Program-made: the position numbers and the translations under genes
DNA from: an uncultured Paracoccaceae bacterium
Lineage (GTDB): Bacteria > Pseudomonadota > Alphaproteobacteria > Rhodobacterales > Rhodobacteraceae
Assembly: GCA_947492825.1 (NCBI GenBank)
Contig: CANLNT010000002.1
Coordinates: 628,501 to 692,500 of the forward strand
Direction of reading: 5' to 3'
DNA: 64,000 nt
Notes under the pieces: generated by a model
What the model was told of the DNA's origin: nothing
Databases searched by the model: none
The model's input: the letters and a program-made list of their open reading frames with translations, nothing else
In this document: positions 21,967-30,082 of the stretch, one piece after another
Layout: the number at the start of each line of letters is the position of its first letter
Numbering within the stretch: position 1 is the first letter of the stretch

Positions 21967-23081
21967 ATATGCATTCATCAGAAGCCACCACCGCAGAAGA
22001 GGCGATTGCCGCACAAGAGGCGTTGCCGCCCTTGACCAATGAAGAGGCCACGCAGGTGGCCATGTCCAACACCCTGCTGACGCCACGGTTCTACACCACC
22101 GATTTCGACGAGATGGATGCCATCAACGTTGAGGGTGTCCGCGAAGAGTGGGACACCTTGATCAACGCGATGAAAGCAGACCCGAACAAGGGGCATTTCA
22201 AGAAGAGCGAGGACTGGGATGCGGTGGATTGGGACGGGATGGAACCGGCGCTCAAGGCGGAGTTCATTGATTTCCTGATCTCCAGCTGTACGGCTGAGTT
22301 TTCGGGCTGTGTGCTGTACAAAGAGATGAAGCGGCGTGGGTCGAATGCGGACATCACGCAGCTATTTCAGCTGATGGCACGGGACGAGGCGCGGCACGCA
22401 GGGTTCATCAATGATGCGCTGCGCGAGGCGGGTATTGCGGTGAACCTTGGATTTCTGACGCAGGCCAAGAAATACACCTATTTCCGGCCCAAGTTCATCT
22501 ATTACGCCACCTATCTGTCCGAGAAGATCGGCTATGCGCGGTATATCACGATCTACCGGCATCTGGAGGCCAACCCCGACAAACGATTCCACCCGATCTT
22601 CAAGTGGTTCCGCGAGTGGTGCAATGACGAGTTTTCGCACGGCGAGGCTTTTGCCTTGCTGATGAAGACCGATCCGGCACTGACCGAGACGCGGGTCAAT
22701 CGGATGTGGATCAAGTTCTTTTTGACGGCGGTCTATTCGACCATGTGGGTGCGCGATCATCAGCGGCCAGCGTTCCACAAGGCATTGGGTGTCGATCCGG
22801 CGTGGTACGGGCAAGAGGTTTTCCGCAAGACATCGGAGATCTCCAAGCAGGTGTTCCCGATGACGCTGGATATTGATCATCCGCGGTGGATCCCGAACCT
22901 GAACCGGATGCAGGCGGCCAATGTGCAGATTGCGGATGGTCGCAAGCAAGGTGGGCTGGGTGGCTGGGCCAAGCGCATGGTGGGATCGGCGCGGGCGGGG
23001 TTTGCCTTTGTATCGCTGCTGACCATTCCGGTGGAAAAGAATGCGGTGCCGCAAAGCCCACGGCTGGAGCCAGCTTATTGA
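21963..23081 (+). CDS. acsF: Aerobic Mg-protoporphyrin IX monomethyl ester oxidative cyclase AcsF
   Basis: A 372-residue di-iron oxygenase that forms ring E of (bacterio)chlorophyll using O2. Iron-binding motifs are visible: AEFSGCVLYKE (first Glu helix), DEARHAGF at about 141-148, and NDEFSHGEAF in the second half. ATG 21963 overlaps the stop of the 98-aa gene; ATG 21969 is possible. Its presence fits an organism that makes pigment in air; no anaerobic cyclase (bchE) is seen here. Confidence 0.97.
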   Translation: MNMHSSEATTAEEAIAAQEALPPLTNEEATQVAMSNTLLTPRFYTTDFDEMDAINVEGVREEWDTLINAMKADPNKGHFKKSEDWDAVDWDGMEPALKAEFIDFLISSCTAEFSGCVLYKEMKRRGSNADITQLFQLMARDEARHAGFINDALREAGIAVNLGFLTQAKKYTYFRPKFIYYATYLSEKIGYARYITIYRHLEANPDKRFHPIFKWFREWCNDEFSHGEAFALLMKTDPALTETRVNRMWIKFFLTAVYSTMWVRDHQRPAFHKALGVDPAWYGQEVFRKTSEISKQVFPMTLDIDHPRWIPNLNRMQAANVQIADGRKQGGLGGWAKRMVGSARAGFAFVSLLTIPVEKNAVPQSPRLEPAY

Positions 23082-23133
23082 CCGGAGCGCGTGTTGATAT
23101 TTTGGTGGGGGGCCCGCCCCCCCACCCCTTTTT

Positions 23134-23204
23134 GGGGGGCTTTGCCCCCCGTCGCGCAAGCGCGCGCCCCCCAGGATATTTATGGCCAGAAGAAGGATGA
23201 ACGG
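23134..23204 (+). repeat. Interspersed repeat copy 2 (acsF-puhE gap)
   Basis: Hairpin GGGGGGC TTT GCCCCCC (23134-23150), a GC spacer with CGCGCAAGCGCGCG, then the core CCCCCCAGGATATTTATGG (23167-23185) and CCAGAAGAAGGATGA. The tail AGAAGGA serves as ribosome-binding site for puhE. A further GGGGGGCCC/CCCCCC run lies just upstream (23107-23123). Confidence 0.85.
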
Positions 23205-23996
23205 TTGAGCTGGATCGCGGCCCTTTTTGCGCTGTTTGCTTGGTGGTTTTCCACCGGGGTGATCCTGTTTGTGGTGCGCCGTGCGGACCGCACCGGGCAG
23301 CATCGGCTGGTGGTGCTGGGAAGTGTGCCGGTGGCGATGATGGGGGCTGCGCTGGTTGTCGCTTCACTGGGGTTGAACAGCGTTTTGGGTGCCTATCTAG
23401 GCTTTGTGGGGGCCTTGCTGATCTGGGGCTGGATCGAACTTGCGTTTCTGGCGGGTATCGTCACCGGGCCCGTCAAAGAGCCTTGCCCGCAAGACCTAAC
23501 CGGGCTGCCGCGCTTTGCCCGCGCCTTTGGGACCGTATCCTATCACGAGCTGTTGCTGGTGATGGGGTTGTGGGCGTTGATCGCGGTCAGCAGTGGTGCA
23601 GAGAACCGCATGGCGCTGGCCACGTTTCTGGTGCTGTTTCTGGCGCGCATCTGCGCCAAGCTGAACCTGTTTTTTGGGGTGCCCCGGATCAACACCGAAT
23701 TTGTGCCGGATCGGTTGGTGCATCTGAAAACCTATTTCACCCAAGGGCCGATCACGTTTGCCTTTCCGGTGGCGATCACCGTGCTGACCGCCGTGCTGGC
23801 GGTCTGTGCCGAACGGTTGTGGCACGCGGGGAATGAAGTAACGATTGCGGGCTTTGGCCTGCTGACTGCGCTGACGGCACTGGCGCTATTGGAACATTGG
23901 CTGATGGTGGTGCCGCTGCCGGACGCAAAACTATGGCGCTGGATGTTGCCCGCGCCGAAGACCGAAGCCCAGAAGGACCAGACCCATGGATTTTGA
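23205..23996 (+). CDS. puhE: Putative photosynthetic complex assembly protein PuhE
   Basis: A 263-residue integral membrane protein with about seven helices. Family landmarks: [51 protein letters not shown] and HLKTYF. The best start is TTG 23205 with AAGGA eight bases upstream; no in-frame ATG fits, and the frame upstream runs through repeat DNA with no protein-like sequence. PuhE influences pigment or complex levels in Rhodobacter. It overlaps hemA by 11 bases. Confidence 0.9.
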   Translation: MSWIAALFALFAWWFSTGVILFVVRRADRTGQHRLVVLGSVPVAMMGAALVVASLGLNSVLGAYLGFVGALLIWGWIELAFLAGIVTGPVKEPCPQDLTGLPRFARAFGTVSYHELLLVMGLWALIAVSSGAENRMALATFLVLFLARICAKLNLFFGVPRINTEFVPDRLVHLKTYFTQGPITFAFPVAITVLTAVLAVCAERLWHAGNEVTIAGFGLLTALTALALLEHWLMVVPLPDAKLWRWMLPAPKTEAQKDQTHGF

Positions 23997-25200
23997 CGCG
24001 CTGTTTAACGCTCAGCTTGAAACGCTCAAGGACGAAGGCAATTACCGCTATTTTGCCGAGTTGGAGCGGAAGGCGGGCAAGTTTCCAAGGGCTGCGAACC
24101 ATGCCGCGGATGGCGTGCGGGATGTGACAGTCTGGTGTTCGAACGACTATCTGGGCATGGGGCAGCACCCGGCGGTGATCGAGGCGATGTGCGAGGCGGT
24201 CAAGCGCACCGGCACGGGCGCAGGCGGAACGCGCAATATCAGCGGAACCAACCACGATCATCTGTTGCTGGAGGCCGAGTTGGCCGATTTGCACCGCAAG
24301 GAAGCGGCTTTGCTGTTCACTAGCGGTTATGTGTCGAACTGGGCGGCGCTGAGCACGCTGGGGTCGCGGTTGCCGGATTGCGTGATCCTGTCGGATGCGG
24401 GCAACCACGCCAGCATGATTGAGGGCATCCGCCATTCCAAGGCGCAAAAGGTGATCTGGAAGCACAACGATGTCGCTGATCTGGAGGCGAAACTGGCCGC
24501 GTTACCTGCGAACTGCCCGAAGATCGTGGCCTTTGAGAGTGTTTATTCGATGGATGGCGACATTGCCCCGATCAAGGAAATCGTGGATGTCGCCGAAAGA
24601 TACGGGGCCATGACCTATCTTGATGAGGTGCATGCGGTTGGCCTTTATGGTCCGCGCGGCGGCGGCGTGTCAGAGGAACGCGGGCTGGCGGACCGGATCA
24701 CATTGATCGAGGGGACGTTGGGCAAGGCTTATGGCGTGGTCGGCGGCTATATCACCGGGTCAGCGGCCTTGTGTGATTTCATCCGATCCTTTGCCAGCGG
24801 GTTCATCTTTACCACCGCGCTGCCGCCTGCGGTGGCGGCGGCGGCGCGGGCGTCGATTGCGCATCTCAAGGCATCAGACATGGAGCGCGCCAAACAGCGC
24901 CGTCAGGTCGCCTATCTGCGAGGATTGCTGGACCGCGAAGGCATTCCGCACATGATGAACGAAAGCCATATCGTGCCGGTGCTGATTAAGGATCCGGTCA
25001 AGACACGGATGCTGGCCGACTATCTGATGGATGAATGGGCGATCTATGTGCAGCCGATTAATTATCCCACTGTGCCCAAGGGGACAGAGCGGTTGCGGTT
25101 CACGCCGTCACCGCTGCATTCGGATGCTGATATTGAATATCTTGTGCGGGCTTTGGCATCTTTGTGGAAGCAATGTGCCATTGCGCATGCGGTCGCATAG
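23986..25200 (+). CDS. hemA: 5-aminolevulinate synthase
   Basis: A 404-residue PLP enzyme that condenses glycine and succinyl-CoA, the first tetrapyrrole step. Motifs: [37 protein letters not shown], and the PLP lysine in [19 protein letters not shown] precedes the ATG, which overlaps the puhE end. Location at the end of the puh operon ties porphyrin supply to photosystem synthesis. Confidence 0.98.
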   Translation: MDFDALFNAQLETLKDEGNYRYFAELERKAGKFPRAANHAADGVRDVTVWCSNDYLGMGQHPAVIEAMCEAVKRTGTGAGGTRNISGTNHDHLLLEAELADLHRKEAALLFTSGYVSNWAALSTLGSRLPDCVILSDAGNHASMIEGIRHSKAQKVIWKHNDVADLEAKLAALPANCPKIVAFESVYSMDGDIAPIKEIVDVAERYGAMTYLDEVHAVGLYGPRGGGVSEERGLADRITLIEGTLGKAYGVVGGYITGSAALCDFIRSFASGFIFTTALPPAVAAAARASIAHLKASDMERAKQRRQVAYLRGLLDREGIPHMMNESHIVPVLIKDPVKTRMLADYLMDEWAIYVQPINYPTVPKGTERLRFTPSPLHSDADIEYLVRALASLWKQCAIAHAVA

Positions 25201-25311
25201 GCAGGGGTTTGCACCTTTTTGTCATTAGGGCTGGACCCCGTGCCGTGGCAGACTAGGTTGGGAAGAGACTGGGGCAAACGGTCCAAGATTTTGCTTCTAA
25301 GGGAGAAGACT

Positions 25312-25752
25312 ATGAAGACGATTAAACTTGCCGCTGCATTGAGTGTGGTTGCGGCACCGGTATTTGCAGACGGCCATGCGGCCACGGGCGATGCTGCCGC
25401 CGGTGAAGAGCAGTTCAACCGCCAGTGTGTGGCCTGTCACGTGGTGATGGATGACGCGGGCGAGGTTCTCGCCGGGCGCAATGCCAAGACCGGCCCCAAC
25501 CTTTATGGTCTGGCCGGGCGTCAGTTGGGCGTTGTCGAAGACTTCCGCTATGGCGACAGCATCGTTGAGCTGGGCGAAGCTGGTGAGGTGTGGACAGAAG
25601 AGAATTTCGTGGGCTACGTGCAGGACCCGACCGATTGGCTGCGCGAAAAGCTGGATAATCGCCGTGCGCGCGGCAAGATGGCCTATCAGGTGCGTAAGGA
25701 AGAAGAGGCGATTGACCTTTACGCCTTCCTGGCCACGTTCACCGCAGAGTAA
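25312..25752 (+). CDS. cycA: Cytochrome c2
   Basis: A 146-residue class I c-type cytochrome with signal peptide ending PVFADG. Haem attachment CVACH, the following KTGPNLYGLAGR, DSIVELGEAGEVWTEENF, and the axial Met in ARGKMAYQ match Rhodobacter-type cytochrome c2. It shuttles electrons in the periplasm from the bc1 complex to the photo-oxidised reaction centre. AAGGGAGAAG precedes ATG 25312. It lies 111 bases after hemA, so its own promoter is possible. Confidence 0.93.
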   Translation: MKTIKLAAALSVVAAPVFADGHAATGDAAAGEEQFNRQCVACHVVMDDAGEVLAGRNAKTGPNLYGLAGRQLGVVEDFRYGDSIVELGEAGEVWTEENFVGYVQDPTDWLREKLDNRRARGKMAYQVRKEEEAIDLYAFLATFTAE

Positions 25753-25773
25753 ATCTGGCGCCAGTCAGATCAA

Positions 25774-25801
25774 GGGGCCGTTCGGGATGCCGGGCGGCCC
25801 C
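25774..25801. terminator. Bidirectional hairpin between cycA and bchO
   Basis: A 12-bp stem including two G-U pairs (GGGGCCGTTCGG paired with CCGGGCGGCCCC, loop GATG) stands between convergent genes and is followed by ATTTCTAT. It can serve transcripts from both sides. Confidence 0.75.
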
Positions 25802-25805
25802 ATTT

Positions 25806-26642
25806 CTATGTGGATAGGATTAGCTGCGCGATCTGGCCGGGGGCTTCTTCATGGGCAAGGTGGCCAAGGTCTGGCAGCGCGGACAGGCGCGCGTTGGGCA
25901 TTGCCGCTGCGGCGTCGGCGCTGGTTTGTGGCGGCACGGCGGTATCAAGCTTGCCGGTGATGAAATGGGTCGGCGTGGCAATTTGCGGCAGTTTCGACAG
26001 CAGCGGGTCAAGGTCCCACTGCGCCATCATCGACAGTGTTGCGTCCACATGGGCGGTGTCGCGGACAAGGCGAAGATAGAACGTTTCATCCTCTTTGGTC
26101 AGCACTGAGCCGGTGCCTTTGATCAGGCGGTACACGGTGTCGGCTGTGGCGGTATTGGCAAAGACAGACGCCGTCAGGGGCGTCATCGCCAGCGCCTTGG
26201 CCAAGAGCGGGAACAGGAACCCGGCAACCCCTTTGAAATTCGACAGCGCGGCGTTGATGCCGGTAATCCGGGCGGGGTGCAGTTGTGCCGCTGCTTGCAG
26301 TGCAATGGCGGCCCCTGCGGAATGGCCGACAATGTGATCTGGCGTCCAGCCTTGTGCGTGGCAAAGCGCGATCAGGTCTTGCGTCATTGGCGGCAGGCCA
26401 AAACGCTGCCCAGCGCCCGATTGGCTGAAACCCTGACCTGGCAGGTCGATCGCAACAACGTGGTTGGACTTGGCGAGGATCGGGAAAATACCTCGCCAGC
26501 TTTGGCTGGCACCGCCTGCGCCGTGGATCAACAGGATGGTGTCGCCGGTTCCGGCCTCTTGCACGTGCCAGCGGTGGGGCCGGCAAAACACCTGGCGGCT
26601 GTGATCCGCCATCGGCCATTCCGGCGGGGGCGGCCAGCGCAT
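25806..26642 (-). CDS. bchO: Alpha/beta hydrolase BchO
   Basis: A 278-residue hydrolase. Oxyanion region HGAGGASQSW, nucleophile elbow GHSAGAAIALQ, and late catalytic residues in ITGKLDTAVPPQ and DLGHLAHEEAPG are present. BchO is coded after bchD in most purple-bacterial clusters; its exact reaction in the Mg-chelatase branch is not settled. The ATG lies 3 bases after the bchD stop. Confidence 0.92.
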   Translation of the reverse strand: MRWPPPPEWPMADHSRQVFCRPHRWHVQEAGTGDTILLIHGAGGASQSWRGIFPILAKSNHVVAIDLPGQGFSQSGAGQRFGLPPMTQDLIALCHAQGWTPDHIVGHSAGAAIALQAAAQLHPARITGINAALSNFKGVAGFLFPLLAKALAMTPLTASVFANTATADTVYRLIKGTGSVLTKEDETFYLRLVRDTAHVDATLSMMAQWDLDPLLSKLPQIATPTHFITGKLDTAVPPQTSADAAAAMPNARLSALPDLGHLAHEEAPGQIAQLILST

Positions 26643-26645
26643 GGA

Positions 26646-28277
26646 TCAATCACCTAGCGCGGTTGAGACGGCAGCAGACAGACGATTGGCATCGGCACGC
26701 GGCAGCGGCAGATAGGGCGCATTTAATGTCTGTGCAAGGAATTTGAGCGCAGATGCCGGGCGGTTGCCAGTGTCGATGACCAAGGCATCAACGCCCTGTT
26801 CCCGGATCATACCGGCCATCGTTTGGGCATCGTCGGAAGCCTGCGGGCGGTCGGCCCGACCATCGCGGGCGATGTTGGCGCGCCCGTCGGTGAGGATGCA
26901 CAGCGTCGGGGTCAAGCCGCGGCGCTGGGCGTGCAGGGCCTGTGACAGCGCCACCTCGAGCCCGGTTGCAAGGGGGGTGCCGCCACCGCCGGGGAGGCTG
27001 GCCAAACGGCGTTTGGTCTGTACCAGCGACCGGGTGGGGGGCAGCAAAACTTCTGCCGCAGTGCCACGAAAGGCGACAAGCGAGACGTGATCGCGGCGGG
27101 CATAGGCCTGCGCCAGCAGGAGCTCAACCGCGCCCTTCGCTTCGGCCAGACGGGCGAGAGCGGCAGAGCCGGAGGCATCCACTGCGAAGATCAGCAAGCG
27201 GTCAGAGCGTTCCTCGAACCGTTTGGTGCGGATGTCAGCGGCGCGGACATGTAGGCCCGCGCGTCCGGTCGCGTTGCGGCGGATGGTTTGCCAGGGTGCT
27301 GCGGCGCGCAGGGTGCCGACAAGGTCGATGCGCGCGTTGTCAGAGGCGCGACCGGCCCGCGACGGCAGGGGCCGCCCACGCCGGTTGCCTTTGCGCGCGG
27401 CACCCGAACCGTTGCCCTTGCCCGACCGCGCGCGTGTAGCGGCGATCCGGTCCAAAAGGTCGTCAGGCAGCATGGCGCGGATGGCGTCCAGCAGGATGTC
27501 TTGGGGCAGATCAACGTCGCTATTCTGGCTCTTTCCGCCTGTATCAGTGTCTGTTTTTGGCGGTGGAGGCGGCTGATCATCGGGTTCGGGGATGCGGGTG
27601 GCGCGATGGGCAAGCGTCAGCTGACAGGCGATGGTGACGTCGGTGTCGTCCACCACGTCTCGCCCCTGCACGGCAGCGTGGGCCTGTGCCGCGCGCAGGG
27701 CAAAGGCCGGGGCGCGCAGGCTGTCGATGCCGCATTGCGCGGCGATGGTGACGATCTGGCTGAGGTGTTCGGCGGTGTGCGTGACGGGCCGTGATGTCGC
27801 TGGATTGGGGGGCTGCGGTGTTGTCTGTGACAAGGGGACGTCTGTCAGGTCAATGTGAAATGCGAGCCGTTCGGTGATGGTGGCCGGTGCCGCCTCTTCC
27901 ACCGAGGCCCCTTCGTCAAGCGCGATCAGGGGGCCGCCGTCTGCATCGAGTTGTTGCGCGACGCGAGCGGCAAAGGCAGGAGTTGCGCGTTCGGCCATCG
28001 TCAGCAAAAGTGGCGCTTTTCCCAGTAATAGACCCTGTTTCTTTATCACCCTTCCGGCTGAAAGCGTGGATGACAAATCAATCCCGCCCAGCAGGACGTC
28101 GTCGGTCATTGATGGATGCAGCTTGACCAGATTGCGCCGCAGGACGGCGAGTTCAGCGACAATGGCATCGCGTACCGGGCCTGCGCGTGCGCGGATTGTG
28201 ATTCCGCCCAATGCGGGGTCGATGGCAAGCAGGCGCAGCGCCAGAATGGCCTGTGTCCAAGGGTCAACCAAGGACAT
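26646..28277 (-). CDS. bchD: Magnesium chelatase subunit D
   Basis: A 543-residue subunit with a degenerate AAA-like N-terminal half, a Pro/Asp-rich linker (DDQPPPPPKTDTDTGG) and a C-terminal von Willebrand A domain with a MIDAS motif (VDASGSAALAR at about 363-373; later LTDGRAN). It forms a double ring with BchI to drive Mg insertion by BchH. ATG 28277 overlaps bchI by 14 bases; a GTG four codons upstream is less likely. Length is near the family norm of about 550-560. Confidence 0.96.
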   Translation of the reverse strand: MSLVDPWTQAILALRLLAIDPALGGITIRARAGPVRDAIVAELAVLRRNLVKLHPSMTDDVLLGGIDLSSTLSAGRVIKKQGLLLGKAPLLLTMAERATPAFAARVAQQLDADGGPLIALDEGASVEEAAPATITERLAFHIDLTDVPLSQTTPQPPNPATSRPVTHTAEHLSQIVTIAAQCGIDSLRAPAFALRAAQAHAAVQGRDVVDDTDVTIACQLTLAHRATRIPEPDDQPPPPPKTDTDTGGKSQNSDVDLPQDILLDAIRAMLPDDLLDRIAATRARSGKGNGSGAARKGNRRGRPLPSRAGRASDNARIDLVGTLRAAAPWQTIRRNATGRAGLHVRAADIRTKRFEERSDRLLIFAVDASGSAALARLAEAKGAVELLLAQAYARRDHVSLVAFRGTAAEVLLPPTRSLVQTKRRLASLPGGGGTPLATGLEVALSQALHAQRRGLTPTLCILTDGRANIARDGRADRPQASDDAQTMAGMIREQGVDALVIDTGNRPASALKFLAQTLNAPYLPLPRADANRLSAAVSTALGD

Positions 28278-29268
28278 CTTCGACCACACGGGTGACGCGG
28301 GTGCCGGAACCGGCCTCGTCCAGCGGGTCGCGGCGTAGGCGGTGCCGCAGGGCCATCGGTGCGACCGCGCGAACGTGTCCGCGTGTCAGGGCGGTGTCAT
28401 CGCGAAAGGCGGCGTGGGCGCGGGCGGCTTTGAGCAATGTCAATTCACCGCGCAGCCCGTCAGAGCCGAGCGCGAGGCAGAGTTCTGCGACGTCACGCAG
28501 TGTCTGTTCCGGGGTTTTTAACCGTTTCAGGGCCTTGCGCGCGTTCAGTATCCGGTCGCGGATGGCGGCATCTTCGGCCTGCCAGCGCAGCATGAAGGCG
28601 GCATTGTCATTCTCATAGGCATCGCGGCGTTTGATAACCTCGATCCGGGTTTCGACGTCTTTGGGGCTGGTGACTTCGACCGAAAGACCGAACCGGTCGA
28701 GCAGCTGTGGCCGCAATTCGCCCTCTTCCGGGTTGCCGGATCCGACCAGCACAAAGCGGGCGGGGTGGCGGATCGAGAGGCCCTCACGCTCGACCACGTT
28801 TTCGCCGGATTGGGCTACGTCGAGCAGCAGATCAACGATGTGATCTTCGAGCAGGTTGACCTCATCAATATAAAGGTAGCCGCGGTTGGCGCGGGCCAGA
28901 AGGCCGGGCTCAAAGGCCTTTTCGCCATGCGCGAGTGCCTTTTCGATGTCGAGGGCGCCGGTGACGCGATCCTCTGTCGCGCCAAGGGGCAGATCGACGA
29001 CGGGGGTGGGGCGCTCGGCGGTCCGTTTCGACCCTAAACCGGCCCATTCGGGCACTTCACCTGCTTTGGCAGAGTTCACGGGGCAGCCTTTGACAGCGCG
29101 GATGGGGGGCAAGAGGGCGGCCAGCGCGCGCACGGCAGTGGACTTGCCGGTGCCGCGATCGCCAAAGACCAGCACGCCGCCAATGGACGGGTCAATGGCG
29201 GTCAGGATCATCGCCTGTTTCATCTCTTCCTGGCCTACGATGGCAGAGAAGGGGAAGGGGTGGGTCAT
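28264..29268 (-). CDS. bchI: Magnesium chelatase ATPase subunit I
   Basis: A 334-residue AAA+ ATPase. Start FPFSAIVGQEEMKQAMI, Walker A GDRGTGKST, the inserted DLPLGATEDRVTG, Walker B YIDEVNLL, and sensor region SGNPEEGELRPQLLDRF are all present. GGAGG six bases upstream supports ATG 29268, which overlaps the crtA stop (ATGA). So crtA-bchI-bchD-bchO form one minus-strand operon. Confidence 0.97.
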   Translation of the reverse strand: MTHPFPFSAIVGQEEMKQAMILTAIDPSIGGVLVFGDRGTGKSTAVRALAALLPPIRAVKGCPVNSAKAGEVPEWAGLGSKRTAERPTPVVDLPLGATEDRVTGALDIEKALAHGEKAFEPGLLARANRGYLYIDEVNLLEDHIVDLLLDVAQSGENVVEREGLSIRHPARFVLVGSGNPEEGELRPQLLDRFGLSVEVTSPKDVETRIEVIKRRDAYENDNAAFMLRWQAEDAAIRDRILNARKALKRLKTPEQTLRDVAELCLALGSDGLRGELTLLKAARAHAAFRDDTALTRGHVRAVAPMALRHRLRRDPLDEAGSGTRVTRVVEDVLG

Positions 29269-29969
29269 GCGGCCTCCAATCTTGCGAGGGGCGATGCGCC
29301 GCCCCATGTGCCGATGTCTGAATGGACGGTGAAACGGGCGAAAAGCTCTTCGGCGAACCAGTCGCCTTTGCGGACCGCCTTGATTGCAGCGCCGTGCGGG
29401 CCAGAGCGCGCGAAAGCGTCCATTGCGGATTTGTCGGGCCAGATCGAAAAGGTGATCTGGTCCAGCATGGGCAATTCACCGATGCCGATCTTGAAGGCGA
29501 CGTTAGGGTCTTGCCCTATGCTGTCCGAGATGTCGGGGACCTGCCGCCAGAAACGTGGGATGATCCGCCGTTTGATCGCGGCACGGGTCAAGGCGACCAT
29601 CGGGCCGCTGGTGTGTTCGGCGTGGGCAGCGAAAGGCATGCTGCCGTCCCATTGGCCGCGCACAGAGGTCGGCGACAGCAGGATTGACCAACTTTCGACC
29701 GCGCGTGTCCGGAAACGGGCAAAGACAGGCGCGGAAGAGACCCTATCACGGGCCGTTTCGGCATCGGGCCAGACGGCGACGATAGCGATCACCGCAGGGT
29801 TGAGCGTGACGTTGAACCCTTGTCCGGTGCCTGAGCCGCAGAGTTTCCAGAAGCCGATATCGGGCGTGCGCCCCAATGGTTTGCGCGCGGCACCCATCAT
29901 CAAAAGCGCCCAGGCACGGGCGGAAAGCCCGGCAAAGCGGAAAAACGACAGGGTGACGATTTGGCCCAA
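29265..29969 (-). CDS. crtA: Spheroidene monooxygenase CrtA
   Basis: A 234-residue protein starting QIVTLSFFRFAGL after a TTG start, with GIGFWKLCGSGTGQGF and ITFSIWPDKSAM, all typical of CrtA, which uses O2 to form keto-carotenoids such as spheroidenone. The only start between an upstream in-frame TAG and the conserved N-terminus is the TTG at 29969, with GAAAGGG upstream. It faces crtI across a promoter region with PpsR-type sites. The enzymes that make its substrate (crtC, crtD, crtF) are not in the window. Confidence 0.94.
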   Translation of the reverse strand: MGQIVTLSFFRFAGLSARAWALLMMGAARKPLGRTPDIGFWKLCGSGTGQGFNVTLNPAVIAIVAVWPDAETARDRVSSAPVFARFRTRAVESWSILLSPTSVRGQWDGSMPFAAHAEHTSGPMVALTRAAIKRRIIPRFWRQVPDISDSIGQDPNVAFKIGIGELPMLDQITFSIWPDKSAMDAFARSGPHGAAIKAVRKGDWFAEELFARFTVHSDIGTWGGASPLARLEAA

Positions 29970-30082
29970 AACAGCCCTTTCGGTGTAAACCTACACTGAC
30001 ATAGGACGCGATTCCGAGGGTATATGTCAACTAAGCCGACAAGGCGATTGTCAAGTAAAGATGACACACTTAGTCTGGGCAC
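29970..30082. promoter_or_regulatory. crtA / crtI divergent promoter with PpsR-type sites
   Basis: A 113-base AT-richer gap. TGTAAACCTACACTGACA (29984-30001) and TGTCAAGTAAAGATGACA (30049-30066) are TGT-N12-ACA sites; TGTCAACTAAGCCGACA (30025-30041) has an 11-base spacer. The outer sites sit 14 bases from the crtA start and 16 bases from the crtI start, consistent with repression of both genes under oxygen. Confidence 0.8.

Noticed and set aside
23101..23150. GC-rich runs in the acsF-puhE gap as a mobile element end
   Set aside because: No transposase, no target duplication seen; fits the small interspersed repeat instead.
23091..23204. N-terminal extension of puhE from ATG/TTG starts in the repeat
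   Set aside because: The extra residues are translated repeat DNA (Pro/Gly-rich) and no family member has them; TTG 23205 has the ribosome-binding site.
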